Origin: a virus
Length of the DNA stretch: 28,936 nucleotides
Direction: 5' to 3' (one strand)
Virus record (IMG/VR): IMGVR_UViG_3300045885_000279
Span: 1 to 28,936 of that record
The number at the start of each line of letters is the position of its first letter. Position 1 is the stretch's first letter. Positions 6,215 to 14,815 of the stretch are shown piece after piece. Both the position numbers and the translations under genes were made by a program. The notes under the pieces were generated by a model. The model was not told the origin of the DNA. It ran no database searches and was given only the letters and a program-made list of their open reading frames with translations.

Positions 6215-7495
6215 TCACGCGATCTTGAGAAATCCACTTGCATCCTTGTAGATCTGGTTGCTCGCGGCGGGCGGTACAGTTGTCGTCACGCCGCCCAGAT
6301 ATATACCCGTCGTTCCAGACAGAGTAATATCGCTCGCGTTGATGATCAGTCTCTTGCCCGCGTTTGCTGTACGATCCCAGCTGAACATAAATGCCGTCCC
6401 GCCATTCACGGTCGGGACGTAGTGGAACTCCAGCCCCGACCCGCTCGCGGGCAATGCGCCGGAACCCTCGGCGATGCGGCATCCCTTGCCGCCCCATACC
6501 TCGAGTCTGCAATCCGGCCCGACACTGCCGATGCCGACGTTAACCGGAAACGTGACCTGACTGGAGCGGAACTGCGCCACCGACGCGAGCGCACTTATAT
6601 CTGTGGTCTGCCCGAATTTCACGTCAAGCTGTCCGCCGTATCCGCTGGCAACATCAAGGGACCAGTGCAGCGATGCACGCGCCGATCCGCCGCCCCAGTA
6701 GCTGATGCGAGCTTCTTCTCCTGCGGTCGCTCCCTGACTTCGCAGTACTATCTCCGGTCCTACCCCGCCTGGATTGATCCTGTAGATGTCAATCGGTGCG
6801 TTCGGCGCGTTGTGTCCGACACCGATCCAGCCCGTGTTCAGCAGCCGGAACCCCGCCGCGTCGATATCACTCAACCACGGTGTCTGCGATCCTCCCGCGC
6901 CGCCGCCAGTGGAGTTGATCGTGATGTTCACACGATCGTTCCCGGCGTCGTCCGCGCCGCTGAGAACCACGCTGGCGCCCGCGATCAGGTTGAGCTTTGA
7001 GCGCGTCCCGATCAGTGACCCGTTGACCAGAGCGCCGATCTTCTGGACGCTGGTATTGTCCACCACCGCCAGCGTCCGGTCCCCGCTCAGATCGCCGCCG
7101 CCCGACAGGCCCGCGCCCGCGATCACCTGACGCGATGCCGGAACCCCGCCGCCCGCCGCGATATCAGCCCCGGTGAGCACCACGTCGCCCGTCCGCCCGA
7201 ACACCGTCGTCACGTCGGCGGTCAGCGTCACGTCCGCCGTCAGAGCGCCGCCGCCGCCCAGTCCCGAGCCCGCGATGACCTGCCGCGTCTCAGGAACCGA
7301 AGTCCCGGCGTGCGTGCCGACATGCTGGACGTTCGTCCACAGGTCGATCAGCGCCTGACGGACGACGTTGCCGAAGCCTGTAGACGACACCACCTGACCC
7401 GGCGACACCGGCGCCGGGAACACCGGCGTCACCGGAAACGGCGGGATCGCCAGAGGTCCGATGCCGTTACCCGAGTCCGTTACGAGCGAGTTCAT
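6215..7495 (-). CDS. Tail fibre / receptor-binding protein
   Basis: 426 aa. After a Pro-rich N-terminus (about 12-35) and a helix likely to anchor to the tail (NVVRQALIDLWTNVQHVGTH), two fibre-type repeats appear: TRQVIAGSGLGGGGALTADV at about 71-90 and SRQVIAGAGLSGGGDLSGDR at about 122-141, a pattern known from phage fibres (RQVxAGxGLxGGGxLxxDxTL). The middle and C-terminus are Gly/Asn/Ser-rich beta structure, with GIGSVGPDCRLEVWGGKG like the GIG-x-x-x-P-x-x-x-L-x-V motif common before fibre tips. It overlaps the 78-aa gene upstream by 29 bases. Host recognition is inferred from family and position. Confidence 0.8.
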   Translation of the reverse strand: MNSLVTDSGNGIGPLAIPPFPVTPVFPAPVSPGQVVSSTGFGNVVRQALIDLWTNVQHVGTHAGTSVPETRQVIAGSGLGGGGALTADVTLTADVTTVFGRTGDVVLTGADIAAGGGVPASRQVIAGAGLSGGGDLSGDRTLAVVDNTSVQKIGALVNGSLIGTRSKLNLIAGASVVLSGADDAGNDRVNITINSTGGGAGGSQTPWLSDIDAAGFRLLNTGWIGVGHNAPNAPIDIYRINPGGVGPEIVLRSQGATAGEEARISYWGGGSARASLHWSLDVASGYGGQLDVKFGQTTDISALASVAQFRSSQVTFPVNVGIGSVGPDCRLEVWGGKGCRIAEGSGALPASGSGLEFHYVPTVNGGTAFMFSWDRTANAGKRLIINASDITLSGTTGIYLGGVTTTVPPAASNQIYKDASGFLKIA

Positions 7496-7703
7496 GCGCG
7501 GTTGTCTCCTGTTCCCGCGGCTGCGCGTCCTGACGTACCAGCCGCCGGTTCGGCCAGTCCACCGACCACTGGCCCTCCAGCCCCTCCTGATTCAGCAGGA
7601 GCGACAGGGCGCCGCTGATGCCCTGCTGCAACGTCGCAAGCTGCGCGTACTGCTGCTCGAAAAATGCCAGCGTCTTTCCCTCGAACCGATACTCTGTCTG
7701 CAT
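7467..7703 (-). CDS. Small tail-associated protein, 78 aa
   Basis: Starts at ATG 7703 with GAGGTGTAAAGG just upstream and ends inside the fibre gene (29-bp overlap). N-terminal helices (KTLAFFEQQYAQLATLQQGI, SGALSLLLNQEGLEG) and a short strand QWSVDWPNRRLV. It lies between the tip protein and the fibre, a spot often used for adaptor or fibre-attachment proteins. No family recognised. Confidence 0.6.
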   Translation of the reverse strand: MQTEYRFEGKTLAFFEQQYAQLATLQQGISGALSLLLNQEGLEGQWSVDWPNRRLVRQDAQPREQETTAHELARNGLG

Positions 7704-7713
7704 CCTTTACACC

Positions 7714-10188
7714 TCAGCTATAGCCGTACACAAGACCGTGTTTGATCCGGATCGTCAGCCCGCCGGGAATCGGAATGTCGATGTTGTACGCATTGCCTGC
7801 GCCGCGAATCGCGAACCTCGTCGCATCCACCAGGCCGCTCACACCGGAGAGGACCATCATGATCGTCCCGTTGTTGCGGAGTACCATCTCGCCGCACGTC
7901 GGCGCACCGGGATCGACGTTGATGCTGAACAACTGGTTCGCGCCGTAATAGCCCACAACGCCCTTCGACACCGTCGTCGTCTTGTACATCCCCGACGGGT
8001 CGGTCACGCCCAGGCCGACCGACGAGTAGGTCGGGTCGAACGTCGTCGTTGAGATATTCACGCTGCCGTTCGACGCCGTCGAGATCGTGAAGTCTGCATT
8101 GGTAATCGTGACCTTGCCGAGCGCGTCGGCCTTGATGATCGGCGTGTCCTTGGTCGTCCCGCCGACGCCGAGCGTCTTGAACCACCCGCCCTCTGAGCTA
8201 CCGTTGACGCCGATAAACCCGATCTCGGAGCCGCTCGAGTTGAAGACCGTAAACTTCCCCGGCTTCGAGCCGCCGCCGCCAACGCGGATCTCGGTTGCGT
8301 TCAGCCGGGACGAATCCACCGACCCGATATTGATCGTCTCGCCGCGGAGATTCTCAACCCGCGTCCCCTGCATCACGCCGAGCGTGACGCGGTTCGCGTC
8401 GATGTTCACGCTGGTTCCGGATATGGTCCCCTCGAGCACCGATGTATTGATCACCACGTCCTGACCAGCCGTAACGGTCCCCTGAAGGACCGACGCATCG
8501 ATCGTGATCGACTGCCCCGCGGTGATCGAGCCGATGATGGTTCCGGCGTTGACGCTCCCGATCTGGTTCGCCGCGATCAGACCGATAAACGACTGGACGT
8601 TGACCTTGCCGATGCTGTACAGCTTCATCGTCCCGGCGAGCGCGTCGGGATTCGTCCCCTGATCGGTCGCCGTCGTTCCGCCCGCATCCACGCGATAGAA
8701 GTGACCGTTCGCGTTGTTGAAGAAATAAGCGTTCGCCGGAAGATCAGCGTTCGGAAGCGTCGGCATTCCCTCGTAAACCGGGATCGGCCTTGTGCTGTCC
8801 GCGAACTTGCCGAGATCGTCAATGATGCCGTTGGCTAACTGATCCGAGATGATCAGCCCCTGAAACGTGCCCGTATCGACGTGGACATCGTCGCCGGTGA
8901 TGACGCCCTGAATCGTCCCGGCGTCCACCGTCACCAGTTCGCCGCCGATCTCGCCGATGATCGTTCCCGCCGCTACGGTGACCTCGTCACCCGAGATCGA
9001 GCCGTAGAGCGCGTTCGCGTTCAGTTTGAAGCTCTCATCGAGCATGTCCTCGGTGATCGAGCCCGCCGCCGGCGTCGAGACTCCGGTCATCGACCCGAGC
9101 CCCGCCTCGGCCCGCATGAACCGCTCGAGCACCCGCAGCAGACGCTCGGCATCCGGTCGCCGCGGCCCGAAGCCGTAGGTGTACTGCGTGGTCGTCCGGT
9201 TCAGCTGCTTCATCTCGCAGGAGTGCAGAACGAAGGGATCGTTGATCGCGTAATCCTCGGTCTCGATCTGCACGTAGTCGCCGGCTGAGAACTCGTCCGC
9301 ATACGTCACCAGCGAGCCGTTCGCCAGCGGGTAGGCGTTGGCTTGCACCACCGCCTGAGCTCGCAGGATGGCTTCGTTCGCGTCGGTGAGCCCGCGGTCG
9401 AGGATCGTCGTTGACCACCGGCCATAGGCGTCGATCGAGAGCGGGTCCGAGTACTGCACCGTCAGCGCGTTGCCGTCCGCGAGCACGCCGCCGATCACCA
9501 CCGCGTGATTGACCGGACGCGCGAAGTCTCTCGAGAATCCCTCGAGCGAGAACTTAAACGACGTCACGCCATCCGGCGCATCGTCGGTGAACTTATACGG
9601 CGACAGCACCGCATTCGGGCGCCGGTAGAGCACCTTCGCTTCCGGCGTCACCGACCACCAGGCATTCGACAGATCCGCGATCCAGTCGAAGACCTGCCGC
9701 AGCGTCTGGTTCTCGACCACGCCCAGTGCGACGACCGGCAGGATCTGCTCGATGCCTGATGAGTCAAGCAGCCCCGCCGCGTACTTGTCGATCAGGAACT
9801 TCAGGATGTACTGGTCCGAGTGCGTGACGCCGAAGTCCTCGAACGGGACGAGGATGTGTTCAAGCCACGCCGCATAGCCGGCGCACCGGCATTTCACAAA
9901 AATCCGTCCCGGCTTCGGGCGCGAGTAGTCGATATACGACAACTGCCCGCCGAACCGCTTCCGCCCGGTGTTCTGGTCGAGAATCGTGACGCGGTTCAGT
10001 TCCTCCAGCTGGATTGACCACTCGGCCTGATCCCACCGGTCCTCGTCCCACCGCGCCGGCTGCGCGGCGAGCATCGCGGTGAACTCAGCCGTGGGTACGC
10101 GGCTCTGCGAGTCCTCGTGAATCCGCAGGGACTCGTGCATCACCGCGCCGGATACGTCCGAGCCCTCGATCAGCACCCGCGGGATCAA
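7714..10188 (-). CDS. Tail hub/tip protein with beta-solenoid extension
   Basis: 824 aa. It begins with TTG at 10188 overlapping the tape-measure stop (TTGA), with GGGAG seven bases upstream. Residues 1-345 look like a Dit/hub-type domain: IEGSDVSGAVMHESLRIHED, AQPARWDEDRWDQAEWSIQL, and repeated beta strands ending in the RTTTQYTYGFGPRRPDAERL segment, as in tail-tip proteins behind the tape measure. Residues about 392-450 and 540-625 are two blocks of short repeats (GTI-x-G-x-I-x-G-x-x-V-x-V-D-A-G-T-I-x-G), probably a beta-solenoid shaft. A globular beta C-terminus (640-824) ends with PGGLTIRIKHGLVYGYS. It likely forms the tip that carries the fibre. No lytic enzyme motif seen. Confidence 0.75.
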   Translation of the reverse strand: MIPRVLIEGSDVSGAVMHESLRIHEDSQSRVPTAEFTAMLAAQPARWDEDRWDQAEWSIQLEELNRVTILDQNTGRKRFGGQLSYIDYSRPKPGRIFVKCRCAGYAAWLEHILVPFEDFGVTHSDQYILKFLIDKYAAGLLDSSGIEQILPVVALGVVENQTLRQVFDWIADLSNAWWSVTPEAKVLYRRPNAVLSPYKFTDDAPDGVTSFKFSLEGFSRDFARPVNHAVVIGGVLADGNALTVQYSDPLSIDAYGRWSTTILDRGLTDANEAILRAQAVVQANAYPLANGSLVTYADEFSAGDYVQIETEDYAINDPFVLHSCEMKQLNRTTTQYTYGFGPRRPDAERLLRVLERFMRAEAGLGSMTGVSTPAAGSITEDMLDESFKLNANALYGSISGDEVTVAAGTIIGEIGGELVTVDAGTIQGVITGDDVHVDTGTFQGLIISDQLANGIIDDLGKFADSTRPIPVYEGMPTLPNADLPANAYFFNNANGHFYRVDAGGTTATDQGTNPDALAGTMKLYSIGKVNVQSFIGLIAANQIGSVNAGTIIGSITAGQSITIDASVLQGTVTAGQDVVINTSVLEGTISGTSVNIDANRVTLGVMQGTRVENLRGETINIGSVDSSRLNATEIRVGGGGSKPGKFTVFNSSGSEIGFIGVNGSSEGGWFKTLGVGGTTKDTPIIKADALGKVTITNADFTISTASNGSVNISTTTFDPTYSSVGLGVTDPSGMYKTTTVSKGVVGYYGANQLFSINVDPGAPTCGEMVLRNNGTIMMVLSGVSGLVDATRFAIRGAGNAYNIDIPIPGGLTIRIKHGLVYGYS

Positions 10189-13178
10189 AGCATCACTCCC
10201 TGTAGTTTGAGCGCCACCGCGTCGGCGGTTGCCATCGGGGACGCCGCGCCGCTCACGTTGATCGTGACGGATGCGGGCTTTGCGACGAGCAGATCGCGGA
10301 TCTCGGCGAGCAGCGTGTTTTGCTCGCGCATGACCGAACTGCTCCCGGCGGTGTTGGTCGCGATGTCGTAGAGCCGGTCATTCATGCTTTCGGCGGTGGA
10401 CATGAGCGATGCGAATGCGGGAGTAAATGTGTCCCACAAGTAACCAGCGATCTCCGGAAGCTTGGGCAAGTACTTGTTCACGCCGTCCTCGAGGATGTGT
10501 TTCAGGTGGATCTGCGAATACCGGACCTCGTGCTCGATCAGGTCCAGCGTCTTGTTCATCCCGGCCATTTGAAAATTGCCCACGATGCCGCTGATCGCAC
10601 TCGCGATACTTCCCACCGCACCGACGATCCCGGCCAGACCCGAACCCACCGCGGCTGCTCCACCACCAGCACCGCCCGCGCCACCGGCACCGCCCGCCGC
10701 ACCGGCACCGCCCGACACGATCCCGCCGGCCGCGTCCGATGCGCCGCCGAACACGTCGGTAACCGTCTTGCCGATATCCTTCACCCGGTCGAGCAGCCCG
10801 CCGAACCCCTTACCGCCCATCAGATCGGCGAGCGCGCCGCCGATGAAATCACCGATCGCGGCCGTTGCCGGTTCGATGAACGCGCGCGATACCGCTTGCC
10901 CAAGCGCGTCCAGTGCCGCGCGGCCCTTTTCCGCCCACGACTTGTCACCGTCGAACAGGATGCCGGCGAGATCGCGCCCGAGGTCCGTAACGATGGTCGA
11001 AACCTGTTTGCTCCACTCCGACCACTTATCCTTTTGTTTCTTGCCGGACGTGTCGAGCTGCTCTTCCATCTTTTCGAGCGTCTTTTTCTGCTCTGCGGTG
11101 ATGATGCCGCCCTCAGCAAAGACCGCTTCCTGACGCCGCTTTTCCATCTCTACCCACGCGCGGTCAATGTCGTTCGCGGACGCCGTACCGCTTGCGGTGA
11201 TCTTGTCGTAAGCCTCTTTTGCTTTCAGCCACTGCTTGTCGAGTTCCGCGGACGACGTAACGCCGAGTTCCTTGTAGGCGTTTTCGAGGTCTTTGTTAGC
11301 TTTAATAACCGCCTGAACTTCCGGCGGTATGCGCTTGGTAAGCGGAATTATGACATCGACAGTCTCAGTCGCCGCTTTCCGCATCGCTTCGTGAGCTTTG
11401 CCGAATTCGATCGAGAGTTGCCGCGCGCTCGCCTCCAGTTGCCGGTCAAGCTGCTCGATCTTCTGGTACGCCTGCTCGAACCACTTGCGGTTGGCTTCGG
11501 CATCCTTTGCCGCTTTGTCGTATCGCTTGTACGCGGCATCCCACGCATCGGCGACGGCGCGTGCGTGATCGCCGGCTGCTTTTGCTGCTTTGGCCGCTGC
11601 CGCGGCCGCCTTCTTTTGCGCGGCCTCCGTCTTCGTCGCCGCTTCCGCTGCCTCGCGTTGCTTTTTTGCCATCGCGTCAAGCGCCATTGCGTTCGCAGCG
11701 GCGTCGGAGGCCGACTTCTGATTTGCTTTTTGGAGTGATTCCAGCGCTTTCGTCCCGGCCTTCTCCATGTCGGGAAACACGCCGCGAATCGTGGAGACGA
11801 CCTCGGCTGTATCGCGCAAGAGTTTATTCAACACACCCAGAGGACTGATATAGTCTGTCCAGTTGAACGCTTCCCACTTAAGCCGCAGTTCCTCCAGTTT
11901 GTCGCTAAAGAACTTGGTCAGCCCCGAGCTTTCGGTAACCGTCGCGTTGACCTCTTTCAGCGATTTATTGGCCTGATCCGAAACGCCAAACATGCCCCGC
12001 AGCGATTCACTCAACTGATCAATGATGCCTTTTGAAGCACCACCGGCCTCAGATGTCATGTTGAGCGCATCATAGAGTTCCCGCGCCGCATTGCCGGTAT
12101 CCGTCGCCTGCGTGGTGAGAATCGCCAGTGCCGCAACTGCCAGACCGATAGTTGCCGTCCACGTGCCAAGTCCCGCTACTGATGTGCCGAAGAACAGCGC
12201 CAGCGACGTTAACGCCGGCATCGCAGCGCCGACCGCTGCGGTAAGTCCTCCGACGGCAACAAGCACCGGCCCGAGTGCAGCCGCAAACGCAACAACCGCC
12301 CCTACTGCCGCCTGCACCGGACCCGGCAGATTTCTGAACCATTCGGCCAGACGGACAACCCCCGCCAGCACACCCTCGATTACAGGCGTGAGCTTTTCAA
12401 GCACCGGAATCAGCGACTGTCCGATAGAGGTTAGCGCCGCCTTCGAAGAATCGCTCAGATTCTCCATAGCGTTCTTCACACCGCCGGATACAGCCGGGAG
12501 TCTTTCCAGTCCCGCGATCACCTTATCAGTGAATTCCTTCGTTGACACTCCGAGCTTCTGCAACACTTCCGTATTGATCGTGCCGAATTCCTGCTTCATG
12601 ATCGCGGCGACTTGCGGCACGCGCTCCATGATCGGCTTGAGATCTTCAGCCACGACATTCGTCTTGCTGGACATCTGCACAAGCTGCGAGATGACGGCTT
12701 CAAGATCGGGCGCCCCCTTTCCGACCGTCGCAAGCGCATTGCCGAACGCCCTCATCGTGCGTTCGGCCTGATCTGCCGAAACGCCGACGGATTGCAGTCG
12801 GATCGAACCCTGGACAGCCTCTTCAAGTGCCAGACCCGGCAGTTTCGCGACGTCTTTCAGCCGCGCCATCTGTTTCGCCGCTTCGTCAGACGATCCCGCA
12901 ACGGCCGTCAGGCCTCGCATCAACGAATCCATATCGGCGGCTGCACCAACAGCAAGCGCACCGAGCCCGACCAGCGGTACGGTGATCCCGGCCGTGAGCC
13001 CCGCACCCAGACCCGCTATCTGCGTCCCGATCTCCGTCAGACCGCCAAACTGCTTCTGAACCTCACCCACAGCCTTGCCGGCCTCGTCGCCTACCTTCGC
13101 GAGATCGGTCAGGTAATCGTCGATGTCGGCGCCGATGACAACCGAGAGAGAGCCCAGTACGTTGCTGAATCCACCCAT
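10185..13178 (-). CDS. Tail tape measure protein
   Basis: 997 aa. It sets tail length and may form part of the DNA channel. The N-terminal tape-measure domain (about 50-260) has AAADMDSLMRGLTAVAGSSD and LPGLALEEAVQGSIRLQSVG as in the TP901/lambda H group. Hydrophobic segments lie at about 285-360 (AVGAVVAFAAALGPVLVAVG). An Ala/Lys-rich coiled coil covers about 480-600 (RQLEASARQLSIEFGKAHEA), followed by further helices to about 720, a Gly-rich hinge at 815-850 and a helical end. Length 997 aa predicts a tail near 150 nm by the usual 1.5 Angstrom per residue. It follows the chaperone pair, the canonical order for siphoviruses. The ribosome site is weak, so translation may be coupled to the gene ending nine bases upstream. 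Confidence 0.9.
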   Translation of the reverse strand: MGGFSNVLGSLSVVIGADIDDYLTDLAKVGDEAGKAVGEVQKQFGGLTEIGTQIAGLGAGLTAGITVPLVGLGALAVGAAADMDSLMRGLTAVAGSSDEAAKQMARLKDVAKLPGLALEEAVQGSIRLQSVGVSADQAERTMRAFGNALATVGKGAPDLEAVISQLVQMSSKTNVVAEDLKPIMERVPQVAAIMKQEFGTINTEVLQKLGVSTKEFTDKVIAGLERLPAVSGGVKNAMENLSDSSKAALTSIGQSLIPVLEKLTPVIEGVLAGVVRLAEWFRNLPGPVQAAVGAVVAFAAALGPVLVAVGGLTAAVGAAMPALTSLALFFGTSVAGLGTWTATIGLAVAALAILTTQATDTGNAARELYDALNMTSEAGGASKGIIDQLSESLRGMFGVSDQANKSLKEVNATVTESSGLTKFFSDKLEELRLKWEAFNWTDYISPLGVLNKLLRDTAEVVSTIRGVFPDMEKAGTKALESLQKANQKSASDAAANAMALDAMAKKQREAAEAATKTEAAQKKAAAAAAKAAKAAGDHARAVADAWDAAYKRYDKAAKDAEANRKWFEQAYQKIEQLDRQLEASARQLSIEFGKAHEAMRKAATETVDVIIPLTKRIPPEVQAVIKANKDLENAYKELGVTSSAELDKQWLKAKEAYDKITASGTASANDIDRAWVEMEKRRQEAVFAEGGIITAEQKKTLEKMEEQLDTSGKKQKDKWSEWSKQVSTIVTDLGRDLAGILFDGDKSWAEKGRAALDALGQAVSRAFIEPATAAIGDFIGGALADLMGGKGFGGLLDRVKDIGKTVTDVFGGASDAAGGIVSGGAGAAGGAGGAGGAGGGAAAVGSGLAGIVGAVGSIASAISGIVGNFQMAGMNKTLDLIEHEVRYSQIHLKHILEDGVNKYLPKLPEIAGYLWDTFTPAFASLMSTAESMNDRLYDIATNTAGSSSVMREQNTLLAEIRDLLVAKPASVTINVSGAASPMATADAVALKLQGVML

Positions 13179-13186
13179 AATGGAAC

Positions 13187-13555
13187 CTAATTCTTCACGT
13201 TCAGCCGGTCAGAAACGATGTGCCTGAAGATGGCGAGTTGCTGTTCCGCCGTCTGCCCGCGGCCGCTGCCGGATCGAGCTCCGGCCGGACGCAGCGACAC
13301 GAAGAAATCGGCCGGCTGCAATGGCTTCTTCCGAGTGAAGCCGGACACCATGCAAGCCACGATCGCGGCCCGGTAATCGGCCGCACGTTCAGACTCACGA
13401 TGCCGCTCAGCGAGCAGCCAGAACTGCCGCGGCGTCAGACGCCAGAAATCGGAATCGGTGAGTCCGAGGTTGTATCTGCCGACAGACCAGAGACGGCCCC
13501 AGTCGATACGCCGTTCGTCCCCTCCGGCGCCGTCTCGTTCGTAGGGCGCCCGGCG
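13187..13555 (-). CDS. Tail assembly chaperone, frameshifted extension (GT-type, TIM-like)
   Basis: This open frame, between a stop at 13556-13558 and TAG at 13187, reads as a conserved chaperone: IDWGRLWSVGRYNLGLTDSD, FWRLTPRQFWLLAERHRESE, then RAADYRAAIVACMVSGF and a basic KKPLQPADFF segment. The FW-x-LTP pattern is that of the GTA TIM / tail chaperone group. It has no ATG, GTG or TTG before the domain and is in the -1 frame relative to the gene at 13435-13890. So it is most likely made only as a fusion after a -1 ribosomal frameshift, like lambda gpGT, giving about 234 aa if slippage is at 13517-13522. It ends nine bases before the tape measure start. Confidence 0.75.
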   Translation of the reverse strand, partial: RRAPYERDGAGGDERRIDWGRLWSVGRYNLGLTDSDFWRLTPRQFWLLAERHRESERAADYRAAIVACMVSGFTRKKPLQPADFFVSLRPAGARSGSGRGQTAEQQLAIFRHIVSDRLNVKN

Positions 13556-13890
13556 TCATCCCCCGGCGCCAGATCCGTTCGCAGCGCATCCCTGAGCGCC
13601 TGCGTGACGCTCGCGATATCGGTGAATCGGATGAGCCCGCCGGCCTGTGTCAGCGTCAGATCCGGATCATCGGCCAGCAAACCCGCCCAGATCAGCGCGC
13701 GGATGTTCACCATCGTGAGGTTACGCAACGCCTCAATGACGGATTGCCCGGTTGCGTCCTCAAAGGAACAGATCGCGTTCAGGTCATAAATCAGTTGCCG
13801 CTCGCGATCGAGCGCGATCGTTACCGGTTTCGTTATCCGGCGCAACGGCGCGTATTTACTCGCGCCGTTGACTACCGTCGTTTCGTGCAT
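13435..13890 (-). CDS. Tail assembly chaperone, short form (G-type, GTA gp10-like)
   Basis: 151 aa. The folded part is residues 10-105: ITKPVTIALDRERQLIYDLN, AICSFEDATGQSVIEALRNL, IRALIWAGLLADDPDLTLTQ and AGGLIRFTDI. This corresponds to the G-type or GTA gp10-like chaperone that precedes the tape measure and binds it during tail assembly. Residues 110-151 are Thr/Ser/Gly/Pro-rich and look disordered, serving as the stretch read in both frames before the shift. It sits between the tail tube and the tape measure as expected. Confidence 0.75.
   Translation of the reverse strand: MHETTVVNGASKYAPLRRITKPVTIALDRERQLIYDLNAICSFEDATGQSVIEALRNLTMVNIRALIWAGLLADDPDLTLTQAGGLIRFTDIASVTQALRDALRTDLAPGDDAGRPTNETAPEGTNGVSTGAVSGLSADTTSDSPIPISGV
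13517..13525 (-). other. Candidate -1 frameshift site
   Basis: On the minus strand GGAGGGGAC lies in the zone open in both frames (13437-13555). In the zero frame it is G-GAG-GGG-AC; the tRNA on GGG (codon 124) can re-pair one base back with GGG, after which reading continues as GAC-GAA-CGG into the extension. It is not a perfect X-XXY-YYZ heptamer, and no other better candidate was found by eye. The purine-rich run may also act as an internal Shine-Dalgarno stimulator. Confidence 0.35.
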
Positions 13891-13893
13891 ACG

Positions 13894-14373
13894 TTACGCC
13901 GCCTTTGCCGGCGTTGCCTCAGTTGCCGCGAGCGCGCCCGCTTCCGCGAGCGTGACCGTTCCGGCGACGCGGATCGACACTTCCGCCATCAGCGCGTCGT
14001 CCGGCGTCGCTTGCGGTGTCGGATAGCTCTTAACGAACCCGCTGAACGTCGCCGCATACGGCGGAACCGTCGCCCACTCGATTTTCATATTGGAGACTGT
14101 CCCCTGAATGAACAGATCCCAGAGTCCACCCGCGGCCGGGCCGTGAGACGGCAGCTCCGGGTCCCACACCAGCGTAAGCGGCATCTCGCCGGCATCCTTG
14201 AACGTTTGCAGGAATTCCCTGAACCCGCTTGTGTTGTCCAGCGTCGTCACCTCAGTTTCATCCGCCGTGATGTCGATGGACCCGATCGACTGGACTTGCG
14301 CGACTTCCGTGTATGTCCCCGGCGTTCCGCCCTCAATCGAGAATTTCGCGCCGCGTCCGGTGTATTTCGCCAT
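13894..14373 (-). CDS. Major tail tube protein
   Basis: 159 aa with a strong GGAGGGTAAAGGACAA ribosome region before the ATG. The sequence is beta-rich and follows the siphovirus tube pattern: MAKYTGRGAKFSIEGGTPGT, AQVQSIGSIDITADETEVTT (the D-x-T-x-x-x-x-x-V-T-T-L pattern), LDNTSGFREFLQTFKDAGEM, PLTLVWDPELP, and ATFSGFVKSYPTPQATPDDA, ending with MAEVSIRVAGTVTLA. This resembles lambda gpV-like and GTA-type tube proteins. It would polymerise into the hollow tail tube around the tape measure. Position between the tail terminator and chaperones agrees. Confidence 0.85.
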   Translation of the reverse strand: MAKYTGRGAKFSIEGGTPGTYTEVAQVQSIGSIDITADETEVTTLDNTSGFREFLQTFKDAGEMPLTLVWDPELPSHGPAAGGLWDLFIQGTVSNMKIEWATVPPYAATFSGFVKSYPTPQATPDDALMAEVSIRVAGTVTLAEAGALAATEATPAKAA

Positions 14374-14380
14374 TTGTCCT

Positions 14381-14815
14381 TTACCCTCCAGGTTGATTGT
14401 TGGTGATTGCCGGACGCGCCGAAGCCTCGGCCGGCTGAAACGTGAGCACGCGGAAACGCAGCACGCCGTGCCGCGTCACGCCGTCGGGATCGCGCAGCGT
14501 CTGCGCAAAAATCCAGATCGTATCCACCCACTGCGCGTCTGTGATGGGGAACCGCTGCCGGTCGAGCGTATTGCGGACGGTTTCCATCAGCGTCTGCGCT
14601 TCCGCCATGCCGGGATAACGCGACCAGGTATGGATGGTGGCCTCGAGGTTGACCCCCTGCCCGAGCAGCGGATCGTCCTGATCACAGGTGCACTCGCCGA
14701 TCGTGACGTAGGGGTACATCTGGTCAGGCCCCGCCATGTCGAGCACCGGCACAGGCGCCAGCGCCGGCGTCAGGGCTTCGTAGATCGCGCGTTGTACTGC
14801 GGAGATGGGCAGCAT
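14381..14815 (-). CDS. Tail completion/terminator protein (DUF3168-like)
   Basis: 144 aa. N-terminal ISAVQRAIYEALTPALAPVP followed by YPYVTIGECTCDQDDPLLGQ and a strand LEATIHTWSRYPGMAEAQTL, then a helix and FRVLTFQPAE near the end. This is the pattern of DUF3168/gpU-like neck proteins (VYxxL..A..PYVxxG...HTWS...A..). It caps the tail tube and joins it to the head. Its start shares a base with the previous stop (TAATG). Confidence 0.75.
   Translation of the reverse strand: MLPISAVQRAIYEALTPALAPVPVLDMAGPDQMYPYVTIGECTCDQDDPLLGQGVNLEATIHTWSRYPGMAEAQTLMETVRNTLDRQRFPITDAQWVDTIWIFAQTLRDPDGVTRHGVLRFRVLTFQPAEASARPAITNNQPGG

Noticed and set aside
5895-7000. Plus-strand open frames over the fibre and its downstream gene
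   Set aside because: Antisense to fibre-type repeats and to a gene with an excellent ribosome site; no coding pattern.
6215-10188. Possible diversity-generating retroelement acting on the tip or fibre
   Set aside because: No reverse transcriptase and no template/variable repeat pair were seen.
10320-11738. Long plus-strand open frame (472 codons) opposite the tape measure gene
   Set aside because: It is antisense to the tape measure, is Arg/Leu/Cys-rich with no domain, and results from GC-rich codon bias in the true gene.
13201-13398. 65-codon minus frame starting MSLNVRPITG
   Set aside because: It is a shadow within the frameshifted chaperone extension, which has the conserved sequence.
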